From positions 1 to 43,048 of the forward strand of contig JACPHJ010000012.1 in assembly GCA_016188675.1 (NCBI GenBank): a stretch of 43,048 bases of DNA, in the 5' to 3' direction. The first letter of the stretch is position 1; the number at the start of each line of letters is the position of its first letter. Below are positions 27,443 to 35,727 of the stretch, in pieces. Under the pieces are notes generated by a model. That model saw only the letters and a list, made by a program, of their open reading frames with translations, was not told the DNA's origin and did no database searches. The translations under genes were made by a program, and so were the position numbers. Origin of the DNA: Planctomycetota bacterium. GTDB taxonomy: Bacteria; Planctomycetota; Brocadiia; Brocadiales; Brocadiaceae.

Positions 27443-27949
27443 CTATTTAGGCACTGGAATTTCAACTTGTTCCGGTTGTAATTCATCCTTCTTTCCAGGG
27501 TACAACTGAGGATAAATGTGTATTCCTAAATGTTTATGACAGAGGGCACAAGTTTGTCTTAATCTTCGCACTTGCCATTGTGCGTCTTCCAAAGCGCCTT
27601 GCTCATCCTTGCGGTTTGCAACTTCAAACATTTTTTCAGATTCAGCGAGCATCATTTTGTTAAGGTCTTGGTATTTTTGATCATCGGGCCGGGAAAATTT
27701 ACGAATTACTATCTTTGCCAGTTTTGCAATATTTGAACTCGATTCAGATATAACTTTCCAATCATTGGGGCTATATTTATAATATCCAGATATTTGTTCA
27801 ACAGCCTTATAATATTTATCTATTTCATCCATCACCTTGGCTAATTCACTCTTTTCTTTTTCACTCTTAGGCAGATCTTCGGCAAAACAATAGGTTACTA
27901 GTCCGAATATACTAACAATCAAATTTGCTAAAAACGCTTTCCTTAACAT
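27443..27949 (-). CDS. Cytochrome c'-like (class II) monohaem protein
   Basis: I start at ATG 27949, since GGAGGAGA lies just upstream; it gives a signal peptide MLRKAFLANLIVSIFGLVTYCFAED. The mature part is helical, with one haem motif CALCH near the C-terminus (RRLRQTCALCHKHLG), the arrangement of class II cytochromes c. Such proteins bind haem in the periplasm (or anammoxosome lumen); many bind NO. A role in NO handling would suit an anammox cell but is inference. It lies downstream of the ferredoxin gene in the same direction, with a gap of about 185 bp. Confidence 0.8.
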   Translation of the reverse strand: MLRKAFLANLIVSIFGLVTYCFAEDLPKSEKEKSELAKVMDEIDKYYKAVEQISGYYKYSPNDWKVISESSSNIAKLAKIVIRKFSRPDDQKYQDLNKMMLAESEKMFEVANRKDEQGALEDAQWQVRRLRQTCALCHKHLGIHIYPQLYPGKKDELQPEQVEIPVPK

Positions 27950-28134
27950 TGCTTTCTCCTCCATAAACAAAGTGATTTAAAAAATTTTAAAAACAACATG
28001 AATATTGAACTCAACTTTTTCTGAATAAAATTTGATCCTCATCTCAAAAACAATGCCATTAGTTCTATATTATTATTAATTTCATTTATAATTCTCTTTA
28101 TTTAACTAGCCAGCGAATTGGTAATTAAATTGTT

Positions 28135-28323
28135 TTATTCTGTTATTTTTATTGCTCCGACAGGACAACTTTCAGCTGCCTTCTTACAAGATTCCTCAAC
28201 CTCTTTGGGAACAATGTCAACATGTGCCACTGACTTATTACCTTCCATCCTAAAAACCTCAGGGCAGATTTGGGTGCATAAGGTACAACCGATACAGACA
28301 TTCGGATCGACCTTTGCTTTCAT
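28135..28323 (-). CDS. Single-cluster ferredoxin
   Basis: The 62-residue protein MKAKVDPNVCIGCTLCTQICPEVFRM carries CxxCxxCxxxCP, and a second pair of cysteines in SCKKAAESCPVGAIKITE. This is the pattern of a single [4Fe-4S] ferredoxin of the Thermotoga/Desulfovibrio kind, where one distal Cys-Pro completes the cluster and two cysteines may form a disulphide. It is a small cytoplasmic electron carrier. Its candidate promoter overlaps a TetR-type operator 185 bp upstream, so the adjacent TetR gene probably controls it. Confidence 0.93.
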   Translation of the reverse strand: MKAKVDPNVCIGCTLCTQICPEVFRMEGNKSVAHVDIVPKEVEESCKKAAESCPVGAIKITE

Positions 28324-28484
28324 AAATAACCCTCACCTTAATTAAGAAAAATCTCTTTTGAAATCGTGAAATATAGAAATGTCATCTCATGATGCTTGTC
28401 CAATATTTATTTTTGAACGGTCATGTTGTTTGTTATGTAAAAAAACATAGCCGCAGATAAAACTATAATTATTAATCTTTTCGA

Positions 28485-28513
28485 TGTATATTGACCATGT
28501 ATCTAATTGTGAA
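28485..28513 (-). promoter_or_regulatory. Sigma-70-type promoter for ferredoxin
   Basis: On the minus strand, TTCACA (28513-28508), a 17-bp spacer and TATACA (28490-28485) form a plausible promoter. The -35 box lies inside the operator at 28508-28525, so a bound repressor would block it. The leader to the ferredoxin start would be about 155 nt. Confidence 0.5.
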
Positions 28514-28525
28514 TCACTGTTCACA
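28508..28525. promoter_or_regulatory. TetR operator 2 (before ferredoxin)
   Basis: TGTGAATCACTGTTCACA is an 18-bp near-perfect inverted repeat that matches operator 1 at 29164-29181 in both half sites and spacing. It lies just past the 3' end of the TetR gene and upstream of the ferredoxin. Confidence 0.75.
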
Positions 28526-28543
28526 TAATTGTTAAAAAAATAT

Positions 28544-29146
28544 TTATTTTGCTTTAAGGTACTCGTTGAAAATCTTCCAAGCCTTTTCGGTGTGCTTTGT
28601 CACGTCGGATTTACCATCACTCATGTGCCAGAGAATTGCAGCTGGTTGAATCATGCCCAAAAACATCAAGGAGAGAGTTTCAGGGTCAGCATCTGGACGT
28701 ATTCGACCTTCATGCTGGCCCTGACTAATAATTTCACCAATTCTTTTAAGATAACACCTGATTAAACCATATATCTTCGTTTTTCTCTCAGGATGTCTGT
28801 TATAGACATCGTCAGAAAATACGATGCGAGGAAAGCTCTGATGATTCTCCTGGATAAACTTAATGTGGCGCATTAAAAGCATTTTAAGGCGCTTAAGTGA
28901 GTCTGGTGTTTCAGCGCAAACAGCGTTAGTATTGCCGAGCAATCTTTCTTGGAAATAAGTAATAGCAGCATCTACCATTTCGTCTTTATTTTTGAAGTGA
29001 CGGTAAATTGCCGATGGGACGATGCCGAGCGGACGGGCTACGTTTGTCATACTTAATCCACTTATACCGTGACTACCAAGAATATTCAATGCTACCTTGG
29101 CTATCTGATCTTGTCTAATTTCTGTGCCTAATTTTTTGATACTCAT
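28544..29146 (-). CDS. TetR/AcrR-family transcriptional regulator
   Basis: The 200-residue protein has an N-terminal HTH, IAKVALNILGSHGISGLSMTNVARPLGIVPSAIYRHFKNKDEMVDAAI, and a helical ligand-binding region with a TetR_C-like end (LSLMFLGMIQPAAILWHM). Perfect or near-perfect copies of the same 18-bp palindrome lie over its own promoter and before the ferredoxin gene, so it likely represses itself and the ferredoxin. The ligand is unknown. Confidence 0.92.
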   Translation of the reverse strand: MSIKKLGTEIRQDQIAKVALNILGSHGISGLSMTNVARPLGIVPSAIYRHFKNKDEMVDAAITYFQERLLGNTNAVCAETPDSLKRLKMLLMRHIKFIQENHQSFPRIVFSDDVYNRHPERKTKIYGLIRCYLKRIGEIISQGQHEGRIRPDADPETLSLMFLGMIQPAAILWHMSDGKSDVTKHTEKAWKIFNEYLKAK

Positions 29147-29163
29147 ATAAGCCTTATAAATAA

Positions 29164-29181
29164 TGTGAATTATTATTCACA
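29164..29181. promoter_or_regulatory. TetR operator 1 (autoregulatory)
   Basis: TGTGAATTATTATTCACA: perfect 7-bp arms with a 4-bp spacer. It begins 18 bases upstream of the TetR start codon and abuts the -10 box, covering the expected transcription start. Confidence 0.8.
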
Positions 29182-29506
29182 ATATAATAAAAATAATAAC
29201 CCCTGTCAAGGAAATACTAACTAGTTTCTGGGAGTATTTTAGAGAGCTATTCCTTACGTGTAGGATACCGTCAATCCTGAATGCCCAGTCAACACGGCCT
29301 TTTGAAATGAGTTCTTCCGGCGTTACTTCATCGGCATGTATATTGTGGATATCCCAGCCGAAGAATTGAAACCGGGGGAGGATAAACTCATTTACAGTTT
29401 GTGCCTCAATAAATTCTTTTAGCATGCAATTATTAGCAAGACGCTGGTATTTTGCAACGAGGTTTGAGACATCTAGCTTGGATTGAGTTTTATCCATATA
29501 AAACAC
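29177..29506 (-). pseudogene. N-terminal stump of a restriction/modification enzyme
   Basis: The 109-residue frame contains LVAKYQRLANNCMLKEFIEAQTVNEFILPRFQFFGWDIHN...DEVTPEELISKGRVDWAFRIDGI, the usual N-terminus (HSDR_N-like nuclease region) of large type I/IIG restriction enzymes. Those are many hundreds of residues long. Here the similarity stops after FRIDGI, before the expected PKFFLEAK catalytic part, and the reading frame runs into the TetR promoter. A consensus promoter still precedes it. It is a deletion relic. Confidence 0.75.
29181..29209 (-). promoter_or_regulatory. Sigma-70 promoter of the TetR gene
   Basis: On the minus strand, TTGACA (29209-29204), a 17-bp spacer and TATATT (29186-29181), with the operator immediately downstream. 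It lies inside the 3' end of the restriction-enzyme relic, which suggests the deletion brought this promoter or gene into place. Confidence 0.75.
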
Positions 29507-29536
29507 TGAAAAGTTGTGTTTATGGGGATCGTTATG

Positions 29537-29565
29537 ATAATATAATAGCAGGAAATAAATGTCAA
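29537..29565 (-). promoter_or_regulatory. Sigma-70 promoter before the restriction relic
   Basis: On the minus strand, TTGACA (29565-29560), 17-bp spacer, TATTAT (29542-29537), about 30 bases before the relic's start. It could read through the relic into the TetR gene. Confidence 0.65.
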
Positions 29566-29598
29566 TCGGTAAAATGTTTTGTGCTGTTTATAAAATTC

Positions 29599-29627
29599 TT
29601 GACCTGAGAAACTATTTAGCATAAAAT
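29599..29627 (+). promoter_or_regulatory. Sigma-70 promoter for the zinc-ribbon gene
   Basis: TTGACC (29599-29604), 17-bp spacer, TAAAAT (29622-29627), ending 55 bases before the ATG at 29682; a GTAAGGAG ribosome binding site follows near 29666-29673. Confidence 0.65.
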
Positions 29628-29681
29628 TTTGTTTATTAAATTGAAATCAATATCTTTAAGACAATGTAAGGAGATTATAGA

Positions 29682-30002
29682 ATGGGTAAGGTGAGATGCC
29701 CTGGAAGCATTCGGAATACGACTCCCGTACCAATCGAACGGAAGTGTCACACTTGCGGCGCAACTGTGGAGATGTGGAGTGATGAAGAGAAGGCCGATTG
29801 CCATAAATGCGGCACTGAAATATTTAAAGATAAAGTGCCAACCTGTGTAGAATGGTGTAAGTCTGCTGAGGAATGCATGGGTCATATATTTGATGTGAAG
29901 CAGATTCAGGAAGAAGCAAAGAAGAGAGCAGCTGCCGACGGGAATCCCAAATTCTTTGATCAGGTTACTGAACTGATTAAAAAGAAGCGAGAAGGAGTAT
30001 AA
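29682..30002 (+). CDS. Conserved small zinc-ribbon protein
   Basis: The 106-residue protein has KCHTCGATVEMWSDEEKADCHKCG, a four-Cys zinc ribbon, then VPTCVEWCKSAEECMGHIFD with three more Cys and a charged helical tail. The opening MGKVRCPGSIRNTTPVPIERKC resembles, as I recall, a conserved hypothetical family in sulfate reducers and anammox bacteria, sometimes next to HD phosphohydrolases. No signal peptide, so cytoplasmic. Function unknown. Followed after 45 bp by a GT9 gene. Confidence 0.85.
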   Translation: MGKVRCPGSIRNTTPVPIERKCHTCGATVEMWSDEEKADCHKCGTEIFKDKVPTCVEWCKSAEECMGHIFDVKQIQEEAKKRAAADGNPKFFDQVTELIKKKREGV

Positions 30003-30047
30003 TTCATATCATACTTCATTTAATGAGATAACAATTCTTATAGTATT

Positions 30048-31121
30048 TTGGAAGAAATAAATCTTAATTACAAACTTAGCAATTCTGTCCCTCTATTTCC
30101 CTTAAAACTCAAATCTTCAGTAAACAACATACTCGTAATGCGGCCCGGTGCCCTTGGCGATGTGATTGTTACATTGCCTACCCTTGAAGCCATCCGCAAT
30201 CATTTCCGTGATGCCCACATTGAAGTTATGGGGTACTCATCCTTTCTGGAAATACTAAAAGGGCGTTTTTACGCTGATACGATCAGCCGGTTTGACCAGG
30301 CGGATATATCACATCTCTTTGTGGAAAATTCCCGGATACCTGCATCTTTAACAAATAAGCTCAAAGGCGTAGATTTGATTGTTTCCTTTGTTGCGGACAA
30401 AGAGAAGGTCGTGGTGGAAAATCTCAGGGCTGCTGGTGTGTGGTATGTTATACATCATGAACCCTTTCCTTCTGCAGGTGCGAACATTCATATAATTGAC
30501 CATTTGTTAAAATGTCTGGATTTGCTGGGCATTTCTCATTCGAATAAAATCCCTAAAATATTCTTAAAAGACGAGGACGTTCTTTACGGTGAGAATTTTA
30601 TTAAGAACAGCATTGTTTTTCCCGGGAAAAAATTGGTTGCAGTGCATCCGGGGAGTGGGAGTCGTCAAAAATGCTGGCCAACAAGTCGATATGCCGAATT
30701 GATAATGTGGCTCTATGAGGAGATAGGCGTGCAAGTCATTCTTGTCTCGGGGCCTGCTGATCTCGAAGTAATTGAGGATATAAGAGGAAAAATTAAAGAC
30801 AATTTCATTCTCGCTGACCAACTTTCTCTGCCCTGTTTAGCTGCAATACTAAAACGATGCGAACTCTTTGTGGGAAACGATTCAGGTATTACCCATCTGG
30901 CCGCTGCCGTGGGGATACCCACCATAGCCATATTTGGGTCTACTGATCCACAAATATGGGGACCCCGTGGAAAGCGGGGGAGAATCCTTTACCAAAAATC
31001 TCCATGCAGTCCATGTCCGTCAGATATAAGGAAAAATTGTATTTCCAAAACTTGTTTAGAAAATGTAACTGCCGAAGCTGTTATTGAAGAAATAAGAGAC
31101 TTTTATCAATATAATCTTTGA
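30048..31121 (+). CDS. Glycosyltransferase family 9 (heptosyltransferase-like)
   Basis: The protein has two Rossmann-like halves of GT-B fold: ILVMRPGALGDVIVTLPTLEAIRNHF at the N-terminus and VAVHPGSGSRQKCWPTSRYAELI, LFVGNDSGITHLAAAVGIPTIAIFGSTDPQIWGPRG at the C-terminus, all GT9/ADP-heptose transferase signatures. It likely adds sugars to a lipopolysaccharide-like surface glycan. The start is unsure: TTG 30048 gives 357 residues; the first ATG (30138) would cut the first beta strand, so an earlier start is needed. Four Cys cluster at the C-terminal SPCSPCPSDIRKNC. Confidence 0.88.
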   Translation: MEEINLNYKLSNSVPLFPLKLKSSVNNILVMRPGALGDVIVTLPTLEAIRNHFRDAHIEVMGYSSFLEILKGRFYADTISRFDQADISHLFVENSRIPASLTNKLKGVDLIVSFVADKEKVVVENLRAAGVWYVIHHEPFPSAGANIHIIDHLLKCLDLLGISHSNKIPKIFLKDEDVLYGENFIKNSIVFPGKKLVAVHPGSGSRQKCWPTSRYAELIMWLYEEIGVQVILVSGPADLEVIEDIRGKIKDNFILADQLSLPCLAAILKRCELFVGNDSGITHLAAAVGIPTIAIFGSTDPQIWGPRGKRGRILYQKSPCSPCPSDIRKNCISKTCLENVTAEAVIEEIRDFYQYNL

Positions 31122-31149
31122 TATTATCAGCAAAGTTATTCATTTTTCA

Positions 31150-31178
31150 TTGACTGAGTTGTAATAGTTTTATATACT
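31150..31178 (+). promoter_or_regulatory. Sigma-70 promoter for the deoxyhypusine synthase-like gene
   Basis: TTGACT (31150-31155), 17-bp spacer, TATACT (31173-31178), about 85 bases before the ATG at 31265. Confidence 0.65.
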
Positions 31179-31264
31179 CTCACCTCGTTATTTAAACATA
31201 ACATGAACGATGTGCGGGTTCATTTTCAATTACAAACTTAAAAGTAAGGAAAGAACAAATATCC

Positions 31265-32347
31265 ATGTCCAAAAAATCCAGACAATGCCAATTGCAGCAT
31301 AAGTACTTATGTAAACCACAGATTTCTCCGCAGGTTATAAAGAAAGGCATGAAGGTCAAAGACCTTGTGAATGAATATAGCAGGGCAGGCGCATTTAATG
31401 CGGGACGATTGGCGGAGGCATGCAAGTTATACTGTCATATGCTGGATGAAGATGCTACTGTTGGACTGACTCTTTCCGGGGCAATGACTCCAACTGGCAT
31501 GGGAGGCATACTTATAACTCTCATGGAAAATGGATTTGTGGATTTTATTATTTCTACCGGGGCTAATCTCTACCACGATCTTCATTTTGCATTGAACTTG
31601 CCCATACATCAGGGAGACTTTAGGGTTGACGACACAGAACTTTATGAGGCTGGTATTGAACGCATATATGATATTTTTATAACTGATGATCTACTGTTAA
31701 AAACGGATAAATTTATACAGGACATTGCCAGGAAAAATTCTACGTCAGAACCCATTTCTACAGCCGATTTCCATTTCATGCTGGGCAAAGCTGTACTTGC
31801 AGACACCCCATCGCCCCAGTTGAGTTTTGTGGCTCAGGCAGCGAAACACAATGTGCCTGTATTTGTTTCTTCACCTGGCGATTCTTCGATTGGGATGAAC
31901 CTGTCCTATCTCAAACTGCAAGGCGAAAGTATGGTCATTGATACCGACCTTGATGTCCTCCAGTCCACTGCCATTGTTTTTAACAGTAAAAAGAATGGTG
32001 TGGTCAGTATCGGCGGCGGTTCTCCTAAAAATTTTTATATGCAAACCCAGCCAACACTCGCACAGATATTGGATATTAATAAAGGCGGGCATGATTATTT
32101 TATTCAAATTACCACTGATGCGCCTCAATGGGGCGGTCTCTCCGGTGCAACGCCAACAGAGGCCATATCATGGGGCAAGATACGCAAGGAAGAGGTGAAA
32201 AATCACGTGGTAATTTATAGCGATGCTACCATTGCTATACCTATACTTGCAGGATATGTCATATCAGAGAAAAAGCCTCGCAAGAAGAAGTACCTGTATA
32301 AGCAGCTACCTACCTACATTTCAGAGTTGAAGAAAAATGTGAAATAA
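31265..32347 (+). CDS. Deoxyhypusine synthase-like protein
   Basis: The 360-residue protein matches the deoxyhypusine synthase family: VGLTLSGAMTPTGMGGILITLMENGFVDFIISTGANLYHDLHFAL, VSIGGGSPKNFYMQTQP, and the catalytic-Lys region GGLSGATPTEAISWGKI. Eukaryotic and archaeal members modify eIF5A with spermidine; bacterial members are poorly defined, and some make homospermidine. Bacteria lack eIF5A but have its relative EF-P. Translation could also begin at the internal ATG giving MKVKDLVNEYSRAG. It has its own promoter and precedes the putative origin. Confidence 0.88.
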   Translation: MSKKSRQCQLQHKYLCKPQISPQVIKKGMKVKDLVNEYSRAGAFNAGRLAEACKLYCHMLDEDATVGLTLSGAMTPTGMGGILITLMENGFVDFIISTGANLYHDLHFALNLPIHQGDFRVDDTELYEAGIERIYDIFITDDLLLKTDKFIQDIARKNSTSEPISTADFHFMLGKAVLADTPSPQLSFVAQAAKHNVPVFVSSPGDSSIGMNLSYLKLQGESMVIDTDLDVLQSTAIVFNSKKNGVVSIGGGSPKNFYMQTQPTLAQILDINKGGHDYFIQITTDAPQWGGLSGATPTEAISWGKIRKEEVKNHVVIYSDATIAIPILAGYVISEKKPRKKKYLYKQLPTYISELKKNVK

Positions 32348-32557
32348 GTGCTAGTAAATGATTTGTTAAAAATACAGAATACGTAACCAGAACATTTCTT
32401 TATCCTCCATTCTTTTCCATTCTCACAGAGAAGGTCTATCAGAATTCTAACATAAGAAGCACGTCAGGATTTTCACAATAATTTATTGTTTGAGAAATTG
32501 TTTAAAGGTTCAACGCTTTTTTCAACTAAAAACAATTCTGTTTAAAGGCAACACCAG

Positions 32558-32756
32558 TTATTAACAATTTAAAATATCAAATGATAATGAATGAGTATTA
32601 AATTATGTTTTTAATTATTAATGGCTTAAGTATAAATACATATTCAATCATTAACCAATAATCCACAGTTTATCAACAATTTAATTCTCTATCGAAAACA
32701 AATCAAAATACGGGTGATTTAGAATTTGTTTTTTAATTATGAACAATTTATGAACA
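32558..32756 (+). other. oriC: Putative chromosomal origin (oriC) with DnaA-box-like 9-mers
   Basis: The 729-bp gene-free stretch 32348-33076 before dnaA is strongly AT-rich. It carries TTATTAACA (32558-32566), TAATCCACA (32659-32667), TTATCAACA (32670-32678), TTATGAACA (32737-32745) and TTATGAACA again (32748-32756); the last two are 11 bp apart, about one helical turn. Four of five share TTATNAACA, one base off the usual TTATNCACA. The very AT-rich 32780-32960 could be the unwinding region. Location next to dnaA supports the call. Confidence 0.7.
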
Positions 32757-32974
32757 GGGTCGATTTGTACATTTCTAAGTTTGAATCTAACATGCAATTA
32801 CAAACATAACGTTTTTATTAATAAAAACGATACTGGTAAATAAATTTTTTTGGAGATTTATTTGTTGAACATTAAAAGTCACTAATTTTATTTTAATTAC
32901 GTTATTGTTTAAACTGTTACGTATTACTTTTTCATATGCCAAAAAAATTCTATTAATAAGAACTTCTTTTTGTT

Positions 32975-33003
32975 TTGACACATATAAATTGTTCTGTTAA
33001 TAT
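32975..33003 (+). promoter_or_regulatory. Sigma-70 promoter of dnaA
   Basis: TTGACA (32975-32980), 17-bp spacer, TAATAT (32998-33003). AAAGGGGA ribosome binding site follows close to the ATG at 33077. Confidence 0.8.
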
Positions 33004-33076
33004 CACCCTCCTTCAAAACCAGTTTTTCATTCACACCTAATTCAATTTAATTCTCAAGTACATAGTAAAGGGGAAT

Positions 33077-34426
33077 ATGGAATCTTACTCTAAAGTCTGG
33101 GACGATGTTCTTCAAAATATTCGTGAACGTGTAGGCCCTCTCCGATTCAATCTGTGGTTCAAAAACACCCGCCTTGAATCTTTTAACGATACCTATGCAA
33201 ATATTGTAGTTCCAAATATTTTTACTCAGGTGTGGTTACAAGAAAATTTTACGAATGTATTGAGAGAAGGGATTGGAAAATTAGTAAACAATAACGATTT
33301 AGATATAAGATTTTCAATCGTTAAAAATGGCGAAGGAGAAAATATTCCAACGGTAAATATCACTCCTTTTACTGAAAAGCAAACCGATAGCAATAAAAAC
33401 TATTCACAAACAAATAGAATTTTAAAGTTAGACGAATTTGTGGTCGGTACTAATAACAGGCTTGCCTATACTGCAGCCCTCGAGATGGTTAAAGACAAGT
33501 ATCCTGCATTTAATCCTCTTTTTATTCACGGTACTGTTGGTGTTGGGAAAACTCATATTCTTCAAGGTGTATGGAATAAGGTCAAAGAAGAACAAAATAT
33601 AAACGCAATATATATGTCGGCTGAGAAGTGGACAAATGAATTTGTTTATTCTTTACAAAAAGGAAAGATAGAAGCATTCAGGCAGAAATTCAGAAATGCA
33701 GATATGTTTCTCATAGATGATGTTCATTTTCTTTCTAACAAACAAAGTACGCAAGAAGAATTTTTACATACCTTTAATGCCTTATATGAATTATCAAAAA
33801 AGATTATATTGGCAAGTGACGCACATCCCAAGATGATAGGACAGATAAAAGAAAACCTTGCAAGCCGATTTATGTCTGGTATGGTTATAAAAATAGATAA
33901 ACCTGAGTATGCCACGAGGCTTTTAATTTTGCGATCGAAAGCAGCAAAATTCGATGTGTATTTCCCGGAAGATGTTTTGGAATTCATTGCAGAGAAATTT
34001 GATGAAAATGTGAGAGAGGTTGAAAGCGCATTGATAACACTATCAGCACATGCAAAATTTAATGAAAAGAAAATAGATATGCAATTAGCAAGTGAGGTTC
34101 TTGATGAATTTTTCTGTAATGAAGGAAAAATTATTAAAATTAATGAGATTGAAGATGCAGTAATAAGTTATTTCAATATATCACGTACTGACCTTCACTC
34201 GAATAAAAAAACCAAATCTATCGCATTTCCACGTCAAGTATGCATGTATTTGATAAAAACACTTCTTAATTGGTCTTATCAACAGATAGGGAATTATTTT
34301 AGCAGTAAAAAACATTCGACAGTTATGTTTGCTATAAAAAAGGTGAACGAACAAATAGAAAGCGATAAACAATTTAAATTGTTTATCGAGAAGTTAGCGG
34401 AAAAAATTAAGAAAGAGAAAAGATAA
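33077..34426 (+). CDS. dnaA: Chromosomal replication initiator DnaA
   Basis: The 449-residue protein has domain I (VWDDVLQNIRERVGPLRFNLWFKNTRL), the AAA+ core with Walker A HGTVGVGKTHILQG, Walker B MFLIDDVHFLSNK and sensor LASDAHPKMIGQIKENLASRFMSG, and the C-terminal DNA-binding domain IAFPRQVCMYLIKTLLNWSYQQIGNYF. The signature loop, GGRDHTTV in E. coli, reads SSKKHSTV here (residues 409-416), so the residue equal to D433 is Lys412, and R399 is also Lys. Nearby boxes deviate too. It initiates replication at the adjacent origin. First gene of a long plus-strand run. Confidence 0.97.
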   Translation: MESYSKVWDDVLQNIRERVGPLRFNLWFKNTRLESFNDTYANIVVPNIFTQVWLQENFTNVLREGIGKLVNNNDLDIRFSIVKNGEGENIPTVNITPFTEKQTDSNKNYSQTNRILKLDEFVVGTNNRLAYTAALEMVKDKYPAFNPLFIHGTVGVGKTHILQGVWNKVKEEQNINAIYMSAEKWTNEFVYSLQKGKIEAFRQKFRNADMFLIDDVHFLSNKQSTQEEFLHTFNALYELSKKIILASDAHPKMIGQIKENLASRFMSGMVIKIDKPEYATRLLILRSKAAKFDVYFPEDVLEFIAEKFDENVREVESALITLSAHAKFNEKKIDMQLASEVLDEFFCNEGKIIKINEIEDAVISYFNISRTDLHSNKKTKSIAFPRQVCMYLIKTLLNWSYQQIGNYFSSKKHSTVMFAIKKVNEQIESDKQFKLFIEKLAEKIKKEKR

Positions 34427-34452
34427 ACTGTTATGTTGTCGCCTGCAGAGCT

Positions 34453-35523
34453 ATGTATAATTTAGACAAACTTAAGGGAAAATTAAAAGAAGATAAAGTA
34501 GATGCCTTTTTAATTACGAATGAAATAAATATCCGTTATGTTACAGGTTTTACCGGTTCTGAAAGTATTCTTCTAATTACACAAAAGGATGATTATTTAT
34601 TTACCGATTTTAGGTATATAGAACAAGCAAAACACGATGTCCCATGGATTCAAATTGTAGAAAGAAAAGTTTCATTAATAAAAACAATTTGCAGAAAATT
34701 AAAGCTTCTTAATATTAAGAAGCTATATGTAGAATCATTATATTTTACATATAGCCAGTATGATGAAATAAAAAATAAGGTAAAGGGTGTTTGTATTCTT
34801 CCTACGCAAGGAGTTGTTGAGAAATATAGGAAGCGAAAAACACATGAAGAAATAAAAAAAATACAGACCGCTATTGATATTGCAGAAAATGCGTATACTG
34901 TTTTTAGGAAAAAAATCAGAGCGGGTTTATCAGAAAAGAATTTAGCAGATATTCTGGAGTTTGAAATAAGAAAAAAAGGCGGGGAGAAAAGTTCTTTTGA
35001 TATAATTTGCGCTGCCGGTATGCGTGCTTCACAGCCACATGCACGAACAACGGATAGAAAGATTCAAGACGGAGATGCAATCCTAATAGATTGGGGTACA
35101 TGTCTTCAGTTTTATAATTCCGACTTGACAAGAATTAGTTTCATAGATAGAATATCCCCGAAATTTAGGAATATTTACCAAATTGTATTGGATGCACAAA
35201 GTTTCGCTATTGATAATGTAAAACCGGGGCGGATGGCAAAGGATATTGATTATGCAGCTAGGAGTTTTATAACGAAAAAAGGATTTGGGAAGTGCTTTGG
35301 GCATGGGTTAGGGCACGGTATTGGAATGGCGGTTCATGAAGATCCTGTTATTAATGCGAGAAGTAAAGAAATATTAGAAGAGGGTATGGTATTTACAATA
35401 GAACCGGGTATTTATATTCCAGGTTGGGGAGGCATCAGGATAGAAGATATTGTATTAGTGACTCCGCAAGGATGTAATGTCTTAAGTCATGTGCCTAAAA
35501 AATTAACAGAAATGGTAATATAA
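34453..35523 (+). CDS. M24-family aminopeptidase (Xaa-Pro type)
   Basis: The 356-residue protein has an N-terminal creatinase-like domain (NIRYVTGFTGSESILLIT, FTDFRYIEQA) and a pita-bread C-terminal domain with the five metal ligands: Asp in ILIDWGT, Asp in NSDLTRI, His in GHGLGHGIGMAVHEDP, Glu in FTIEPGIY and Glu in IRIEDIVLV. It removes N-terminal residues before proline. In many bacteria the order is pepP-efp-accB-accC; here accBC follow but efp is missing from the 204-bp gap. Confidence 0.93.
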   Translation: MYNLDKLKGKLKEDKVDAFLITNEINIRYVTGFTGSESILLITQKDDYLFTDFRYIEQAKHDVPWIQIVERKVSLIKTICRKLKLLNIKKLYVESLYFTYSQYDEIKNKVKGVCILPTQGVVEKYRKRKTHEEIKKIQTAIDIAENAYTVFRKKIRAGLSEKNLADILEFEIRKKGGEKSSFDIICAAGMRASQPHARTTDRKIQDGDAILIDWGTCLQFYNSDLTRISFIDRISPKFRNIYQIVLDAQSFAIDNVKPGRMAKDIDYAARSFITKKGFGKCFGHGLGHGIGMAVHEDPVINARSKEILEEGMVFTIEPGIYIPGWGGIRIEDIVLVTPQGCNVLSHVPKKLTEMVI

Positions 35524-35727
35524 AGTTAAATATTAATAATGTCTTCGCAAAAATTCCAGATAACTATAGAAAGAATTATTCAGTCTAACCCATCATTTTG
35601 TTCCAATCCTTTTTCTTTTTGCTACATTCGTGCTTAACAAGGGATTTACCTCTTTATTCAGTAATAGATTGTTTGGTTGGCTTTCCTGTTTCATAATTAA
35701 AAAGAAAACTCCACAAAGGAAACTGTA

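Noticed and set aside
35540..35640. Short frame MSSQKFQITIERIIQ... between the M24 peptidase and accB, considered as an efp remnant
   Set aside because: It shows no EF-P motif, has no ribosome binding site and is only 32 codons.
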